NCBI GenBank assembly: GCA_019925105.1
Contig: JAHGAU010000011.1
Span: forward strand, 248,001 to 312,000
Reading direction: 5' to 3'
Length of the DNA: 64,000 nucleotides
DNA from: Niebla homalea
Lineage: Eukaryota; Ascomycota; Lecanoromycetes; Lecanorales; Ramalinaceae
The notes below the pieces were generated by a model. It saw only the letters and a program-made list of their open reading frames with translations. It had not been told where the DNA came from and did no database searches. The stretch's first letter is position 1, and every line of letters begins with the position of its first letter. This document shows positions 12,470 through 26,099 of this stretch, piece by piece. A program made the translations under genes and the position numbers.

Positions 12470-15400
12470 AAATAATATTTAACCTTAAAAAGAAACCGTT
12501 TATATAAATAAAAGTTAATAAAGAAAACCCGATAAACGTTAATATTTAATATATTTACGCTTTTAAAAATAATATAATATAATATATATAAGGAAGTAAT
12601 TAAAGCCGTAATATTAATATTTAAATTTAAAAAAATAAAGGATATTAATATTATAACGATATAGGAGTTATTATATAATCTATATATTTATTTTTTAATT
12701 AACCCGGGAAATAATTTCTATTTAACCTTTAAGGATAATAAGATAACGCGGATATATTTCTTTATTAATAAGAGGTTAAATATAAATAATTAGGACGTTA
12801 TTTATTACGGAGGGAACCTATATATACTCCGGATTATATAAAAAAAGGATATTAAAAATATTTTAAATATTTATAATACGTATAATCCGCTATTAATCAG
12901 TAAGAAGGATTTTTTATAATCCCGTTACTTAAAGATATTATAATTATACCTAATAAGTACCTTTTAATAAGGGATTTTAATTTTTATTATATTTAATAAA
13001 ATAAAAACGGTTAAACGATTAATTATATTGAATTTAAGGAGTTATTAATAATTATTATACGGTTTAACTTTACGTTATTAATACCAAAAGGGATTATTAT
13101 ATAAGAAAGCTATAAACTTAGGATTATAATTAACTTAATATTTAACTTAAAAAATATTATTAACTTAATTATAATATATAAACCTTAAAAGGATTTAAAA
13201 TACGGTTTAGATTACGTCTTAATATAGATAACTTTAAATTAGTTTATTAATACGATTCCGTTTTTACCGTTTAAATAAGCGTAAAAAATAATTAAGGAAA
13301 TTAAAATATTAATAAAAGTAATAAAAATAATATCTTAATTAACAGAATATTTCCGGCTTAATAATAAAGAATAAATCGACTATTTTATAAAGTAAATAAT
13401 AAAGGCTTTAAACGAAGTAATTAACGTTATAATCTTAATAATAAAACCGTCTTAAAAAGTTAAAATTTATTAAAATAAAAAATATATAAAAATAACTATA
13501 AAAATAAAAGCGCTTATAAAATAAACTATTAAATATAGAAACCGGGAGACGCTTTAACGGTTAAAAAAAACTTAAGAAAAAAAAAGAAAATTATCCGGAA
13601 GGTTAAATAAATATATTTCTAGGCTATAATATATAATTCAGCGGTTTCCTTTTATAATATTTAAAAATTAATAAAATATAATAAAAAATAAAGTAAAAAA
13701 TTTAAACTTATTTTTAAGTTTTTACCTTTAAAAAGACCAGACGGTACGGTAATAAATATTTTTAATAATAAAATTAAAACTCTTAAAAAGGTATTTTTTC
13801 CCCCGTTATCAGAAGTTAACCTAGTAAATATTAACGGTACGGTATATCTTAAATTAATAATAATAAATAAAATAATAACTTAAGAAATAATAATTAAAAT
13901 AATTAATAAATTAAAGAAAAATAAGGCCTTTAAACTTAACGGTATATTAAATAGGTTCTTATTTATAGTAATATTATTATTTAAAAAAATCTTTATTTAT
14001 TTATTTTAAGCTTACTTTAATATAGGATATTATTTTTATAGATTTAAGGAGGTTAAGATAATTATCCTTAAGAAATTAATTAAGTTAAATTATTCAGAAA
14101 TAAAGTCGTATAAACCTATAGTATTCCTTTATACGTTAAAGAAAGCTTTAAAAATAATAATCATAAAGATCTTAAATAATTACGTAAAAAAATATAGGCT
14201 ATTCTTTAATTAATAAATAAAAATAAAAAAAGGACGGTTAACGGAGACGGCTTTTAAAGGCTTAATTAATAACGTATATATAGTATAAAGCTATAAAAAA
14301 AAATATATTATAAGTTTTCTTTCTTTAAATATTATAAAGGTATTTAATAAGGTAAATTATTAAAGGTTATTATATAATTTACAGAAAAAAAGGGTTTTAC
14401 TTTTTTTTATAAATTAAATAGAAAATTTCTTAAATAATTAAATAACGTTAATTAACCTGGGATAAAAAATAAATACAATAAAGCCTACGATAATAAGGAT
14501 TCCCCAAGGGTTATTTATTTTTTTAATTTTATTCTTATTTTTTAACGGCCCATTTATTAAAAACTTAATAAAGTTAAAATAGAAAATTTAAATAAAAAGC
14601 TTTATTAACGATATTTACCTTTTAATTTATAATAGGTTTATTTATATAAATTATTTAAAACTAAAATAAACTTATAAAGTTTATTTATAATAAATAAAGA
14701 TATATAAGGTTTAATTCGCCCCGTATAAGTATAAATTTATCTATATAATAAGGAGCTTAAAGCTATACGATATAATAATTATAATAAACTTAAGTAATAT
14801 AATAATAAAACCGGAAGTTAATATTAAGGTACTTAACCTATAAGTTAATAAGAAATTAAATTAAAAGGATTATATAAAAAAGGTTTAAAAAAAAAAATTT
14901 TATAAAAGAAAGGCCTTATTTACCTTATAACGTTAATATAAAAGTTATTTTATAGAAAGTTAAAACTATTTATTAAGCGGTTATAAAATTTATAATAATA
15001 TACGTAATAATTATTTAATATATACTTAAAGGTATATTTAAATATAAAAAAAAGTCCGTCCGGTAATTATAAAAAGTTTAAAACCTATATTTAAAAATAA
15101 TAAATAAAATATATAAAGTAACTTTTATCTTAGTATTAGAATCCGAAATTTTTATATTATTAATAAAGTTAACCTTAAATTAAATAATTATTTAAGCGAG
15201 GCTTAAAAAAGATATAAACTTAATTATATTAATAAGAAATAAATATATTTATTAAAATTATAAAAAACCTTAAATAAAAAAACGTAAAGAAACGGTATTT
15301 ATTTTCCTTATAAAAGTTAAATTAAAGTAAACTAAAAAAGAAATCGATCTAACTTATATTTAAGAAGTTAATATAAAAGTATATAAACTTTTACTTAAAA

Positions 15401-15948
15401 TAAAAATAATAAAAAAGAAAAAAGCCGTAAGGGCGAAATTAACGGCGATTACCTTATAAATTATAAAAAAGTAAATAAAATATTAACGTAAATATAGAGA
15501 ATTAATCCTTTAAAAACGACGGTACCCAGCGTTAAATAATAACGAGGTTATTAATAAGTATCTCCGGCGTTACGGGATTATAAGGAAAAACGATAATACG
15601 TTAATAATCCAATTCCGGATAAATAAGAATAATTTAATTTACTTTCTTTTTATCGTATATATTAATAACCGGATTAACGTTAATTATAAGTATAAATAAT
15701 AAAAATAAAACGCCGTATATATATTAATTTCTTATTTATTATTTAAGGAACTTAAATTAAGATTAATTAAAAAGGTAAGGATTAACGATTATCGTTAAAT
15801 ACTTATTAATAAAAAGGATATTAAAGCGGCCGTTAAATTTATAATAATTACGGGCATATTATTATAATTTAACTTAATTAAGGAAATAAAGGAAATAATC
15901 AAAAATTTAACTAAAAAACCTCGCCGTTAATTTAAAGGTAAAAAATAA
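12470..15948 (+). pseudogene. LINE ORF2 relic (APE endonuclease-reverse transcriptase), copy 2
   Basis: Endonuclease motifs: IITI(Q)ELLYN near 12650-12685 (the QEP motif), LLIRDFNFYYI near 12962-12995 (GDFN), and YGLDYVLI near 13201-13225 (SDHxPI). RT: KSYKPIVFLYTL near 14105-14140 and KSFINDIYLL at 14595-14625, the FxDD box with the first Asp changed to Asn. The C-terminal domain, FIIITGILL*FNLI followed by KEIKEIIKNLTKKPRR, lies near 15838-15930, with TAA at 15946-15948. I could not identify an RNase H domain with confidence. Stops such as *YY for WYY and * for Q are in line with C-to-T change on either strand. Confidence 0.85.
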
Positions 15949-16413
15949 TAATAAGAAAACTATACTTAATAAGGGGCTAAAGAAGCTATAAATACCGGGG
16001 CAATATAAAAAACGATATTATATCGGTTAATAAAGTTATATAAATAAAGTAATAATAATATACGTATTAATAAAGATATTTAATAATATAATTAGAATTC
16101 TGAAATTTTAATATTAAATAAACCCGTAAAATAACGGAAAAGTAATAAATTTAAAAATAACTTTTAAATAAATTTAATCGTAATATTATAAGTTTTCTTA
16201 AAAAAAAAATACGAATAAATTTTTACTTTTTAAACGGCCGTAAATACTCTTAGCCCTTAAGACGTAAATAGAAGCTGGGTGGATACCGGTTTTTATTTTT
16301 AACGTTATAGATGTCGGGTTTTTTACGGTTATTAGTAAGGCTAAATAACCGAGTATTAAGGAACGCCGGAATTAACTCAGCTAGATCCGTAGTATAAATC
16401 AATCAATCAATCA
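15949..16413 (+). other. LINE 3' UTR and (AATC)n tail, copy 2
   Basis: The 3' UTR is conserved among the copies that reach this far. It ends with aacgccggaattaactcag, ctagatccgtagtataa and the four-base tail repeat. This terminal block allowed every 3' end in the window to be found. Confidence 0.8.
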
Positions 16414-16426
16414 ATAATAACTATAA
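16414..16426 (+). repeat. Target-site duplication of LINE copy 2 (right)
   Basis: Exact second copy of 10622-10634. It follows the (AATC)n tail directly and continues into LINE A. Confidence 0.9.
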
Positions 16427-18098
16427 TAAACTTAAGTAAAATTACGGTAAAGCCGGATATCAATATTAAAGTCCTTGGTTTTTAAGTAAATAAAAAGCTT
16501 AATTAAAAGGATTATATAAGAAAAATTTAAAAGAAGATAACTTTATAGGAAAAAAACCTTATTTATCTCATTATATTAATATAGGGAATTACGTTATAAA
16601 AGGCCCGGATTATTTATTAAACTGTAATAAAGTTAACTATAATATATATTATAGTTATTTAATATATATTTAAGAATATTCCGGAATATAAGAAAAAGCT
16701 TATTTAAATATTATAGAAAATCCAGAACCGGTATTTAAGAAAAATTAACGGTACTTATAAAGTAACCCTTATCCCGGTATTAAAATTCAAGGTTTTTATA
16801 CCGTTAATTAAAATTTTATTAAATTAAATAATCGCTTAAATAAAGCTAAAGAAATATATATACTTAATTATAATAATAAGAAATAAACGGATCCGCTAAA
16901 ATCTTAATAAGCCTTAAGTTAAAAAAAGTAAATTAAAAATATTTATTTTTCTTTTTATTAAGATAAAATAGGAATAAATTAAAAGGGAAGTTAACTTTAC
17001 CGGTATCTTAAAAGCCAATTTAAATATATATAAACTCTTATTAAATATAAAAAAATTAAGATTAAAAAATTTAAATAATAAAAATTATAGTAATCGTTTT
17101 ATAAGTTATAATAAAGTAAATTAAACGTTAACGGAAATATAGGGATTTTATATTTTAAAATTATTATTATTTAGCTTTTAACGATAAAAATATTTTTAAT
17201 AAATATTTTTATTATTATAATATTATAAAGAAAAGTAATAATATATTAACGATTTAACTCCGGACGGATAAAAACGGTTTAACTTATTTCTTATTTACTA
17301 TATATATTAAAGGTTAAATAAACGCCGGATATAAATATAAATAAAGAAAATAAAACGCTATATACGTTTTTATCTTTTATTTTTTATTTATAGAGGTTAA
17401 ATTAAAACTTATCGTAAAAATTAATATTTATAATTACCGTTAAATATTATTTATAAAGCAAAATATTTAAGTAACCGTTAAATTTATAATATTTACCGGA
17501 TTATTATTATAGTTTAATTTTATTATAGAGATAAACGAAATTATTAAAGACCTTATAAAAAAAACCCGTTATTAATTAAGAAAGAAAAAGAAAAGCAAAA
17601 ATTAATTACGTTAATTATATAAACCGGAAAGTATCTTTTATAACCGTAAAAATATAATAATAAACGCTTATTAAAATTTTTTTAAAAAGTTAATAGCGAT
17701 AATAATATAAAAGGGATATATATTAAGTATATAAATATTAATAAAAATATTTAAAAATATTACGTAAAATTAAAGTAATATAAACATATAAAAAAGCGGA
17801 AGAATAATAAGTTTAAGGATAACTTTTATAAAGATATAATTATAATATTATAGATTTTCTTAGGAAAATTAAAATATAAGAAGTATATAAATAGATTGTT
17901 ATTTTTTAGACGGCCGTTAATATTTTTTACCTTAAAGGATAAAAGGTAAAGGCTTAATAAACGCCGGTTTTTATTTTAACGTTATAAGTATCAGATTTTT
18001 ACGGTTATTAATAAGATTAAAAGGCTATATATTAAGGAACGCCGGAATTAGCTTAATTAGATCCGTAGTAATAATCAATCAATCAATTAATCAATCAA
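16427..18098 (+). mobile_element. LINE copy A, right part (RT C-terminus to tail)
   Basis: It resumes LINE A exactly where 10634 stopped (taaacttaagtaaaattacg follows the duplication). It covers the region after the RT catalytic box, the C-terminal Cys/His-type region, the 3' UTR and a tail of mixed AATC/AATT units at about 18073-18098. One tail unit has changed from aatc to aatt, a C-to-T change. It is more diverged from copies 1 and 2 than they are from each other, in line with its older age. Confidence 0.9.
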
Positions 18099-21000
18099 AT
18101 TATATACTTTTTTTATTAATTTTATATAAAATATAAATAATACTTTACATATAAAATAACAATTAAATATAAGTTATAGTTTAACTTTATTTTCTTTCTT
18201 TATAAGTACGGAAAATACGTTCTATATATATTCGTTTATTTTAATATATATATTTCTTATATATATTTAACTTAATTCCTTATTATATAATCGTTTTAAG
18301 TTATTATTCCTTATTATTTAAAAGCCTTTTAATAATAATTTTATACGGCATAATTCTTAATCTTAATACTATTTTATATCAGAATAAATCCATTATAGGG
18401 ATCTTATATAATCCTTTTATATTTATATCTTTATATATTTATAGTACTTTAAGTATCTTAAGTTATACTTAATTATTTAAAATAATACCCCTTAATATAA
18501 TACCTTTTTTTTACTTATATTTATAGCTTTTTATATAATTTAAAAGTATTAATCTTTTTTTTATTACTTTTTTGTTTATTAAGAATATAACTTATAATAA
18601 CTTTATTTTAATATTTATGTCTTTATTTTTTAATTTTAAAATTAACTTATCCGTTACTTTATATATATATCTTAAATAAACTTATTAAATACCGTATATA
18701 TACTTTAGTAATCCTTAATAAATTATTAAGTTATTAAGTTATTTATTTTTAAGATTATATTTTGTATAATAAATAAATAATTCTTATTATTTTTATTTCT
18801 TATTTATTTTATTTTATTTTTTATATTATTTTAATATATAGCTTTCTTTTTCTTATTATTAACTTTTTTAAGTTATTAATTACTCTTTTAATATATATAA
18901 TTGTCCGTTTTTATTATTATAAATATTATTAATTTAATTAATATCGTTTCTTCTTTATATATTATATATTCTTTATACCGTATAACGCTTTTTATGTAAT
19001 TTATAATAACTTTAAGTATTATATAAGTTTTTTACTTATTTCATTAAGTATTAAGTTTATAAATTTAATTATTTTCCGCTTTTATTTAATAAATTATTAT
19101 TAATATAAAATAAAACTTATTTTTAATTTTTTAAATTATTAATCGGATTATTTATTATATCTTTTTTAATTCTTTTATTATCTTTTTAATGCTTTTAAGT
19201 TTCTTTATTATTTTTAAATATTCCCGCTACCGTTTTATCCTTTTTAATTCTTCTAAATCCTTACTTAATAGTTTTTATTTACTTTTTATTTAACTTACTT
19301 TTTTTATCCCGTTTTACCGCTTTAATTTACTCTTAATCCTCCCTTATTTACTCTGATTATCTCTTATATACTTTTATTTTTCCTTAAGTATATAAATATA
19401 CACTTTTTTTCTCAATTAATTAATTATTAAAATATATATTTTTAAAGCCGATTTTACTCTTTAAACTTCTTTTTTTCTTATAGTTTATTAATCTTTATTA
19501 TTTTTTTTATTTTTTAACTTAATCTTTAAGCTTTTTTTATTACTTTTATATTTAAATAAGTTTAAGTTAATTTCTTTTTTAATATTATCGCGTTTTCATA
19601 ATATAATTTCTTATATATTAAATTTTAATATATTTTACTTAACGGGTATATTTAAGGTTTAAGTAATTAAATATCTTTTTTATAAATAATATCTTGAATC
19701 TTTAATATTTTTATTTAAATCTTTAAGTTAACTATAATTAACTTTAATTATAAAAGTCCCAATAAGACATTATAATTTAAATTATTTTTTAATATTATAG
19801 ATACTTATATTAATTTAATTATTTTTATAACTTAGATATTAAATACAATTTATATATAAAGTAATATATAATCTCCGTTTATTATTAATATATTTAAATA
19901 ATTAACTTTAAGTAATTTTAAAGGTTTTTCTTTTATCCATAATTCCCTTATTATACTTAAATTAATTATAATAATATCCGATCCTTAATTGGTTTTTATA
20001 TTTATTAACTTATTTATTTATTCCGGTTAATAAATAATTATTACTTTTATAAAGTATATTTATTTATTCTTATTAAGTATAGCTTTAAGGTTTTATTTTA
20101 AGCCCGTAATTATAATATTATTAATCTTAAGTTATTTATTTTAAATTATTTTTTATATCTTTTCTCCGTTATTTCCAAAAATTTCCTTAATAATTATAAT
20201 CTTTTTATAACGTATATAATTAAAGTTTAATACGTTCTATATAAGTTAACTTATCTTTCTTTTTAAATATAATAAGAATTATATTAAGTATATCGTAAGG
20301 AATACGATATTATTAATTAATAAGATCCGTTTAACGTTTAAGGTTCATTTTTTTAGTAACTTAATAATTTATTAAAGTTCTTTCTTTTTCCCGGTTTTCG
20401 TTTTTCCCTTCAGCTTTCCCTTTATTTATTCCTTAATTTATATAAGCTTAATTCCTTCTTTTAAATTGTTATTTTCAGTTTATCGTTATTTTGCAGTTAT
20501 ATTTATTATTATACTTATTTTACAGTTAATATTTTTATTAAAAAAATATCCTTTTTTTACGGTAATAACTTTATAATTAAAGCCGTTAATAGTTCCTTTA
20601 TTATCGATTTTATTAAGGACCTTCTTTCTTCCTATATAATTAAGGTAATAATTACTATATTTATTAATACGTTTAATTAATCGTTAAACGGTACGGTTAT
20701 AAATAATAATAATAGTCGGTAATCCGTATCGCGATACTCGTTTTTACGGTCTTAATCCTTCTTTTATATATATCCTTTTTCGTTAAAACTTACGTTACCT
20801 CCGTTATATCTTTATTTATGGCTTATATACTCCTCCGTTAAGAATATATTATAGTACTTATAGTAAATAAAGTGTGATTTTATATTAAACGACTTAAAGT
20901 TATTAATATAAAGGTTTTTAGATTTAGCCGGATCAAATAATCTTAAAGTAAATTAATTATTTCCTCTAACATCCTAATCGACTTAAAGTTATTAATATAA

Positions 21001-22543
21001 AGGTTTTTAGATTTAGTCGGATTAAATAGTCTTAAAGTAAATTAATTATTTCCTTTAATATCCTAATTAATATATGGATTCTATTGGTAATTCTACGGCC
21101 CTTAGTTCATATTTTCCGCTTAATTATTAATATTCTATTGGGATAGATTTTAAGGTCGGTTCTAATACTTAAGTTCTTAAGGTAATATTATTTACGGTAA
21201 TTATATAGGCGCTATTTATATTATTAAGACGTCCTGGAGCCTCTTATCTATACTATTCTGGGGGTATTTAATTTATCGCGTTCTTTTTATTTATAATATA
21301 CGTATAATCCTATCGTAATTAATATATATTAAATTTATTTTTAACTTAACTTTTTAAAAGTTTTTATTTATATAATTTAATTAATTTATAAATATTTAAG
21401 CTTTAAGATTTATTTCTTTATCCTTTTTTTTTCCTTAAGTTCCCGTTTTTATTTATGCTTTCTATAACCTGTTTTATTTTAAGGTATACTTTATAAAGAT
21501 TAAATTCTTTATATACGTCCTTTATTCAATATTTACGGAGCTTTATATCCGTTAAATTATTCTTAAAATAATTAATTATATTTTTTAATTCATATTTAAT
21601 TATTTTATTTATTATATTCTTTAACCTTCCGGGTTTAATATTTTTCTATTTAAATTATATATAATACGGAATATATATTTATAATAATTAAGGATAGAAT
21701 TAATTCTTTAAAATAATACTTTAATTTTATTTATTATTTACTCCGTAAGGTTATCGGGATTTAATTTTAAGAATTCTTAATTTAATAATTTCTAAAAGTT
21801 CTTTATATTTTCTTTTATAACGTTATTTATTACTTTATTTATAAATAATACTTTAATTTTTAATTTTTTTATTTAATATATTACGTTTCCTTTAAATCTT
21901 ATATTTATTACGTTTATTTATTAATTAAGGGAAATATCTCTTTTAATTTCCTTTTTTACGTTATAGATTTATTTTAATATATTATTTAATTTGTTTTTTT
22001 ACTTATTTAGTTTTTTTAATTTATAGAATAAAATCTTAATTTTAAGTTATATTATAATTCTTTATTATAAAGTTTCCAATAATTTTAAGTTAAAAGTTAA
22101 GATTATTAATAGTATTATAGAGTTTTTTTATTATTTTATTTTATTATTATTATTAAAAAGGATACTTAAAATTATTTAAGTATTTTCTTTATTTTATATA
22201 TATTAATTAATTCCCCTTAAAATTTAAAAGATTAAAGAATTCTTAATAATATTTTATTATTTCTTAAAGAAAGGTTAATAAGGTTTATTATTAAGTAATT
22301 TTTAATAATATTTATAATTATTAATAAATATAAAATAATCCCGTAATTTTTATGAATTTATTCTGATTTTCTTTATTTTTCATTTAATATAAAGTAAGGA
22401 AATATAAATTCTTTTTAATAAAGGAAATAAAATAATAATAAAAGGAATAATAATACCGTAATTAATTTTTTAATTTATATAATAATATTTAATTTAAATT
22501 TTTTTATTTTAAAAGTATTAAAATATATATAAAATAAAGTATA
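18099..22543. other. Unidentified decayed sequence, probably minus-strand coding
   Basis: No family could be named. On the minus strand, stretches read as helix-rich, Lys-rich protein broken by stops. One around 21400-21540 includes DVYKEFNLYKVYLKIKQVIE, and one around 21750-21800 includes LKLNPDNLTE. A stretch near 19870-20040 includes NQLRIGYYYN and, with RIP reversal, resembles a soluble globular protein. A charged segment near 20370-20420 reads EKRKPGKRKN. These could be pieces of one or two mobile-element proteins. The DNA is as strongly TpA-rich as the known elements, so it was probably repeated elsewhere in the genome. The only structure identified is the tandem duplication at 20890. 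Confidence 0.4.
20890..21067 (+). repeat. 89-bp tandem duplication
   Basis: Two head-to-tail units, 20890-20978 and 20979-21067. They start cgacttaaagttattaat and differ almost only by C/T or G/A changes (gccggatcaaataat versus gtcggattaaatagt; cctctaacatcc versus cctttaatatcc). The length is not a multiple of three, so it would shift any frame crossing it. Confidence 0.9.
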
Positions 22544-22555
22544 TTATTATTAATA
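22544..22555 (+). repeat. Probable target-site duplication of LINE B (left)
   Basis: The 12 bases ttattattaata are repeated at 27886-27897 just outside the element. The low complexity of the sequence lowers certainty. Confidence 0.65.
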
Positions 22556-23054
22556 TTAATTAATTAATTAATTTATATTATGGATCTAGTTAAGTTAATT
22601 CCGGCGTTCCTTAATACGCGGCCTTTTAGCCTTCTTAATAACCGTAAAAACCTAATATTTATAACGTTAAGGTAAAAACCGGCGTTTACCAGGTTTTTAC
22701 CCTTTATCCCTTAAGGTAAAGAATATTAACGGCCGTTTAAAAAGTAATAATTTATTTATATACTTTTTATATTTTAACTCCCTTAAGAAAATCTATAATA
22801 TTACGATTATATTTTTATAAAAACTACTTTTAAACTTATTATTTTTTTATTCCTTTATACGTTTATATTATTTTAATTTTACATAATATTTTTAAATATT
22901 TTTATTAATATTTATATATTTAATATATACTTTTTTTATATTATTATTACCGTTAATTTCTTTAAAGACTTTTAATAAACGTTTATTATTATATTTTTAT
23001 AATTATAAAAAATACTTTCCGATTTATATATTTAATATAACCGGTTTCCGTTTT

Positions 23055-26050
23055 TCATTTTTTTCCTTAATTAATAATAGGTTTTTTCCGTAAAATTTTT
23101 AATAATTTTATGTATTTTTATAACGAAATTAAACTATAATAATAATCCGGTAAATATTATAAATTTAATAATTACTTAGATATTTCGTTTTATAAATAAT
23201 ATTTAATAATAATTATAAGTATTAATTTTTATACTAAGTTTTCATTTAATTTCCGTAAATAAAAAATAAGAAATAAAAATATATATAACGTTTTATTTTC
23301 TTTATTTATATTTATATCCGGTATTTATCCGATTTCCGATATATATAATAAATAAGAAGTAAGTTAAACTGTTTTTATCTATTTAAAATTAAATTATTAA
23401 TATATTATTATTTTTCTTTATAATATTATAATAACGGAAATACTTATTAATAATCTTTTTATCGTTAAAAATTAAATAATAATAACCTTAAGGTATAAAG
23501 TCATTATACTTTTATTAATATTTAATTTACTTTATTATAGTTTATAAAATGATTATTATAGCCTTTATTCTTTAAATCTTTTTAATCTAAATTTTTTTTA
23601 CGTTTAACGGAAGTTTATATATATTTAAATTAACCTTTAAGATATTAATAAAATCAACTTTTTTTTTAACTTATTCCTACTTTATCTTAATAAAAAAAAG
23701 GATAAATATCTTTAATTTATTCTTTTTACCTTAAAACTTATTAAGATTTTAACGGATTTACCCGTTTTTTATTATTATAATTAAATATATATATTTTTTT
23801 AATTCTATTTAAACGATTATTTAATCCAATAAAACCTTAATTAATAATATAAAGACCTTAAACTTTAATATTAAGATAAGGGTTATTTTATAAGTACCGT
23901 TAATTACTCTTAAATACCGGTTCTGGACTTTTTATAATATTCAAATAAACTTTTTCTTATATCCCGGAGTACTTTTAAATATATATTAAATAATTATAGT
24001 ATATATTATAACTGGCTTTATTACGGCCTGGTAGACGGTCCGGGCCTTTTATAACGTAACTTTTTATATCGATATAATGAAATAAATAAGGCCTTTTTCT
24101 TATAAAGTTATCTTTTTTTAAACCTTTTTTATATGGTCCTTTTAATTAAGCTTTTTATTTATTTAAAAACCAAAAACTTTAATACTGATATCCGGCTTTA
24201 CCGTAATTTTATTTAAGTTTATTATAATTATTATATTATATAGCTTTAAGCTTTTAATTATATAAATAAGTTTATATTTATATAACGTAAATTAAACCTT
24301 ATAAGTTCTTATTTATTAAAAATAAACTTTATAAATTTATTTTAGTTTTAAATAATTTATATATATAAAAATATTATAAATTAAAAGGTAAACGTTATTA
24401 ATAAAGCTTTTAACTTAAATTTTTTATTTTAACTTAATAAGTTTTTTAATTAATAAACTATTAAAGAATAAAAATAATATAAAAGAAATAAGCGATCCTT
24501 AAGGAATCCCCGTTATAACGGGCTTTATCGGATTTATTTTTTATCCTAGGTTAATTAACGTAACTTAATTGTTTAAGAAATTTTTCATTTATTTAATTAA
24601 AAAGGGTAATATTACCTTCTTTTTTAAGTTATATAATAGTTTTTGATAATTTATTTTATTAAAGGTATTTATAATATTAAGAGAAAAAAGACTTATAATA
24701 TACCTTTTCCTATAACCTTATATTATATATATATTATTAATTAATCCTTTAAAGGTTATTTCTATTAACCGATTTCTCCTTATTCCTATTTATTAATCGG
24801 AGAAAAATCTATAATTCTCTATATAATCGTTAAGGATCTTTATTATTACCGTTTTTAAGGTTTTCCTTAACGTATAAAAAAATATAATAAGTTTATAAGA
24901 CTTCACCTTAAAGTAATCTAACTTAATAAACTTCTTAAGGATAATCGTTTTTACCTTTTTAAATTTATGTAAATAATAACCGACGTTAAAATATACTTAA
25001 AAAAAGTAAATAAAAACCCTCTTAAATAATAATATTATTATTAATAGGAATCTATTAAGGATCCTATTTAATCCTAAGGCTTTATTTTTCTTTAATTTAT
25101 TAATTATTTTAATTATTATATCTTATATTATTATTTTATTTATTAATATAAAATCGGGGTACATAATACGGTTAATATTATTTAAGTTAATTTTTAACGG
25201 AAAGAAAAAAATGTTTTTTAAGGGCTTTAATCTTACCGTTAAAGGTATTAATTAATATATTATTAAGTTTTTTAAAAGGCGGGAATTTAAGGATAAATTT
25301 TGATTTCTTATTTTATTCTTTATTATATTTTATTAATTTTTAAATATTATAAAGTAAAACCGTTAAATTATATATTATATATTAAAAGTATATTTATTTA
25401 GCCTTTTTAATAATTTTTTCTTTTTCTTTTTAAGTAATCCTTAATTAATTAAATATCTTTTAATTCTTATATTTAAAAGTTTATTTTATTAGCCTTTTCG
25501 CCTTTATAATTATAATTATATATTCTTTATTTTAATAGGTTTTAACTCTTTAAGAAAACTTTATTATTAAGATTATTTTATTAATTATTTTATTTAATAC
25601 CTTTATTATTTACTTTATAAAGAAATTAATCCGGTCTTTATTATTTAATTAAAGGAGGTCCGTGAATTATATTATTATCTCCTCCGCTTTTATATAAATT
25701 TTTATTATTTTAATTATTTTTTACGCTTTTTTTATTAATAATAATAAGGTTATATTAACGGTTTAATTTAAAGTTATTTATATTAATATATAATTTAAAT
25801 TATATTTTAAGTTTTCTTATAACCTATACGTTATAATTCACGCCGGTAACCTTTTCCGTATTAAAAATTAAATTAATTATCGTTTTAAACTTATAACTTT
25901 CTTATATAATAATCTTTTATAATATTAATAATAAGAAATTAACTTAAGTAATAATTATTAATAAGTCGTCCGATTTAACGTAATTTATTATATATTCTTT
26001 TTTTTTATATATATAATAATATAGGTTAAAGTCTTTAAGTAATATATATT
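23055..26050 (-). pseudogene. LINE ORF2 relic, copy B
   Basis: Counterpart of 12470-15948. The minus-strand reading has the endonuclease (LLIxDFN region near 25560-25620), the RT box FINNVYLL at 24389-24412, and the C-terminal FSLI-type block near 23140-23170. Each is interrupted by stops. Limits are inferred by alignment with copy 2. Confidence 0.7.
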
Positions 26051-26099
26051 CATTAAGAATAATTAAGATTTCTTTAAGTAACGGTATTATAAATAATTT

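Larger units (their letters stand above)
10635..16413 (+). mobile_element. LINE copy 2, full-length Tad-type non-LTR retrotransposon (5779 bp)
   Basis: This is the complete reference copy of the window. It has a 21-bp leader, ORF1 starting at ATG 10656, ORF2 ending at TAA 15946-15948, a 3' UTR of about 450 bp, and an (AATC)n tail at about 16396-16413. A 13-bp target duplication flanks it, and it lies inside the older LINE A. The first 60 bases keep CpA and TpG, while the body is strongly RIP-mutated. The endonuclease type, RT order and GLLGQFSLA-like C-terminus point to the Tad/CgT1/MGL group; the exact clade is inference. Confidence 0.93.
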
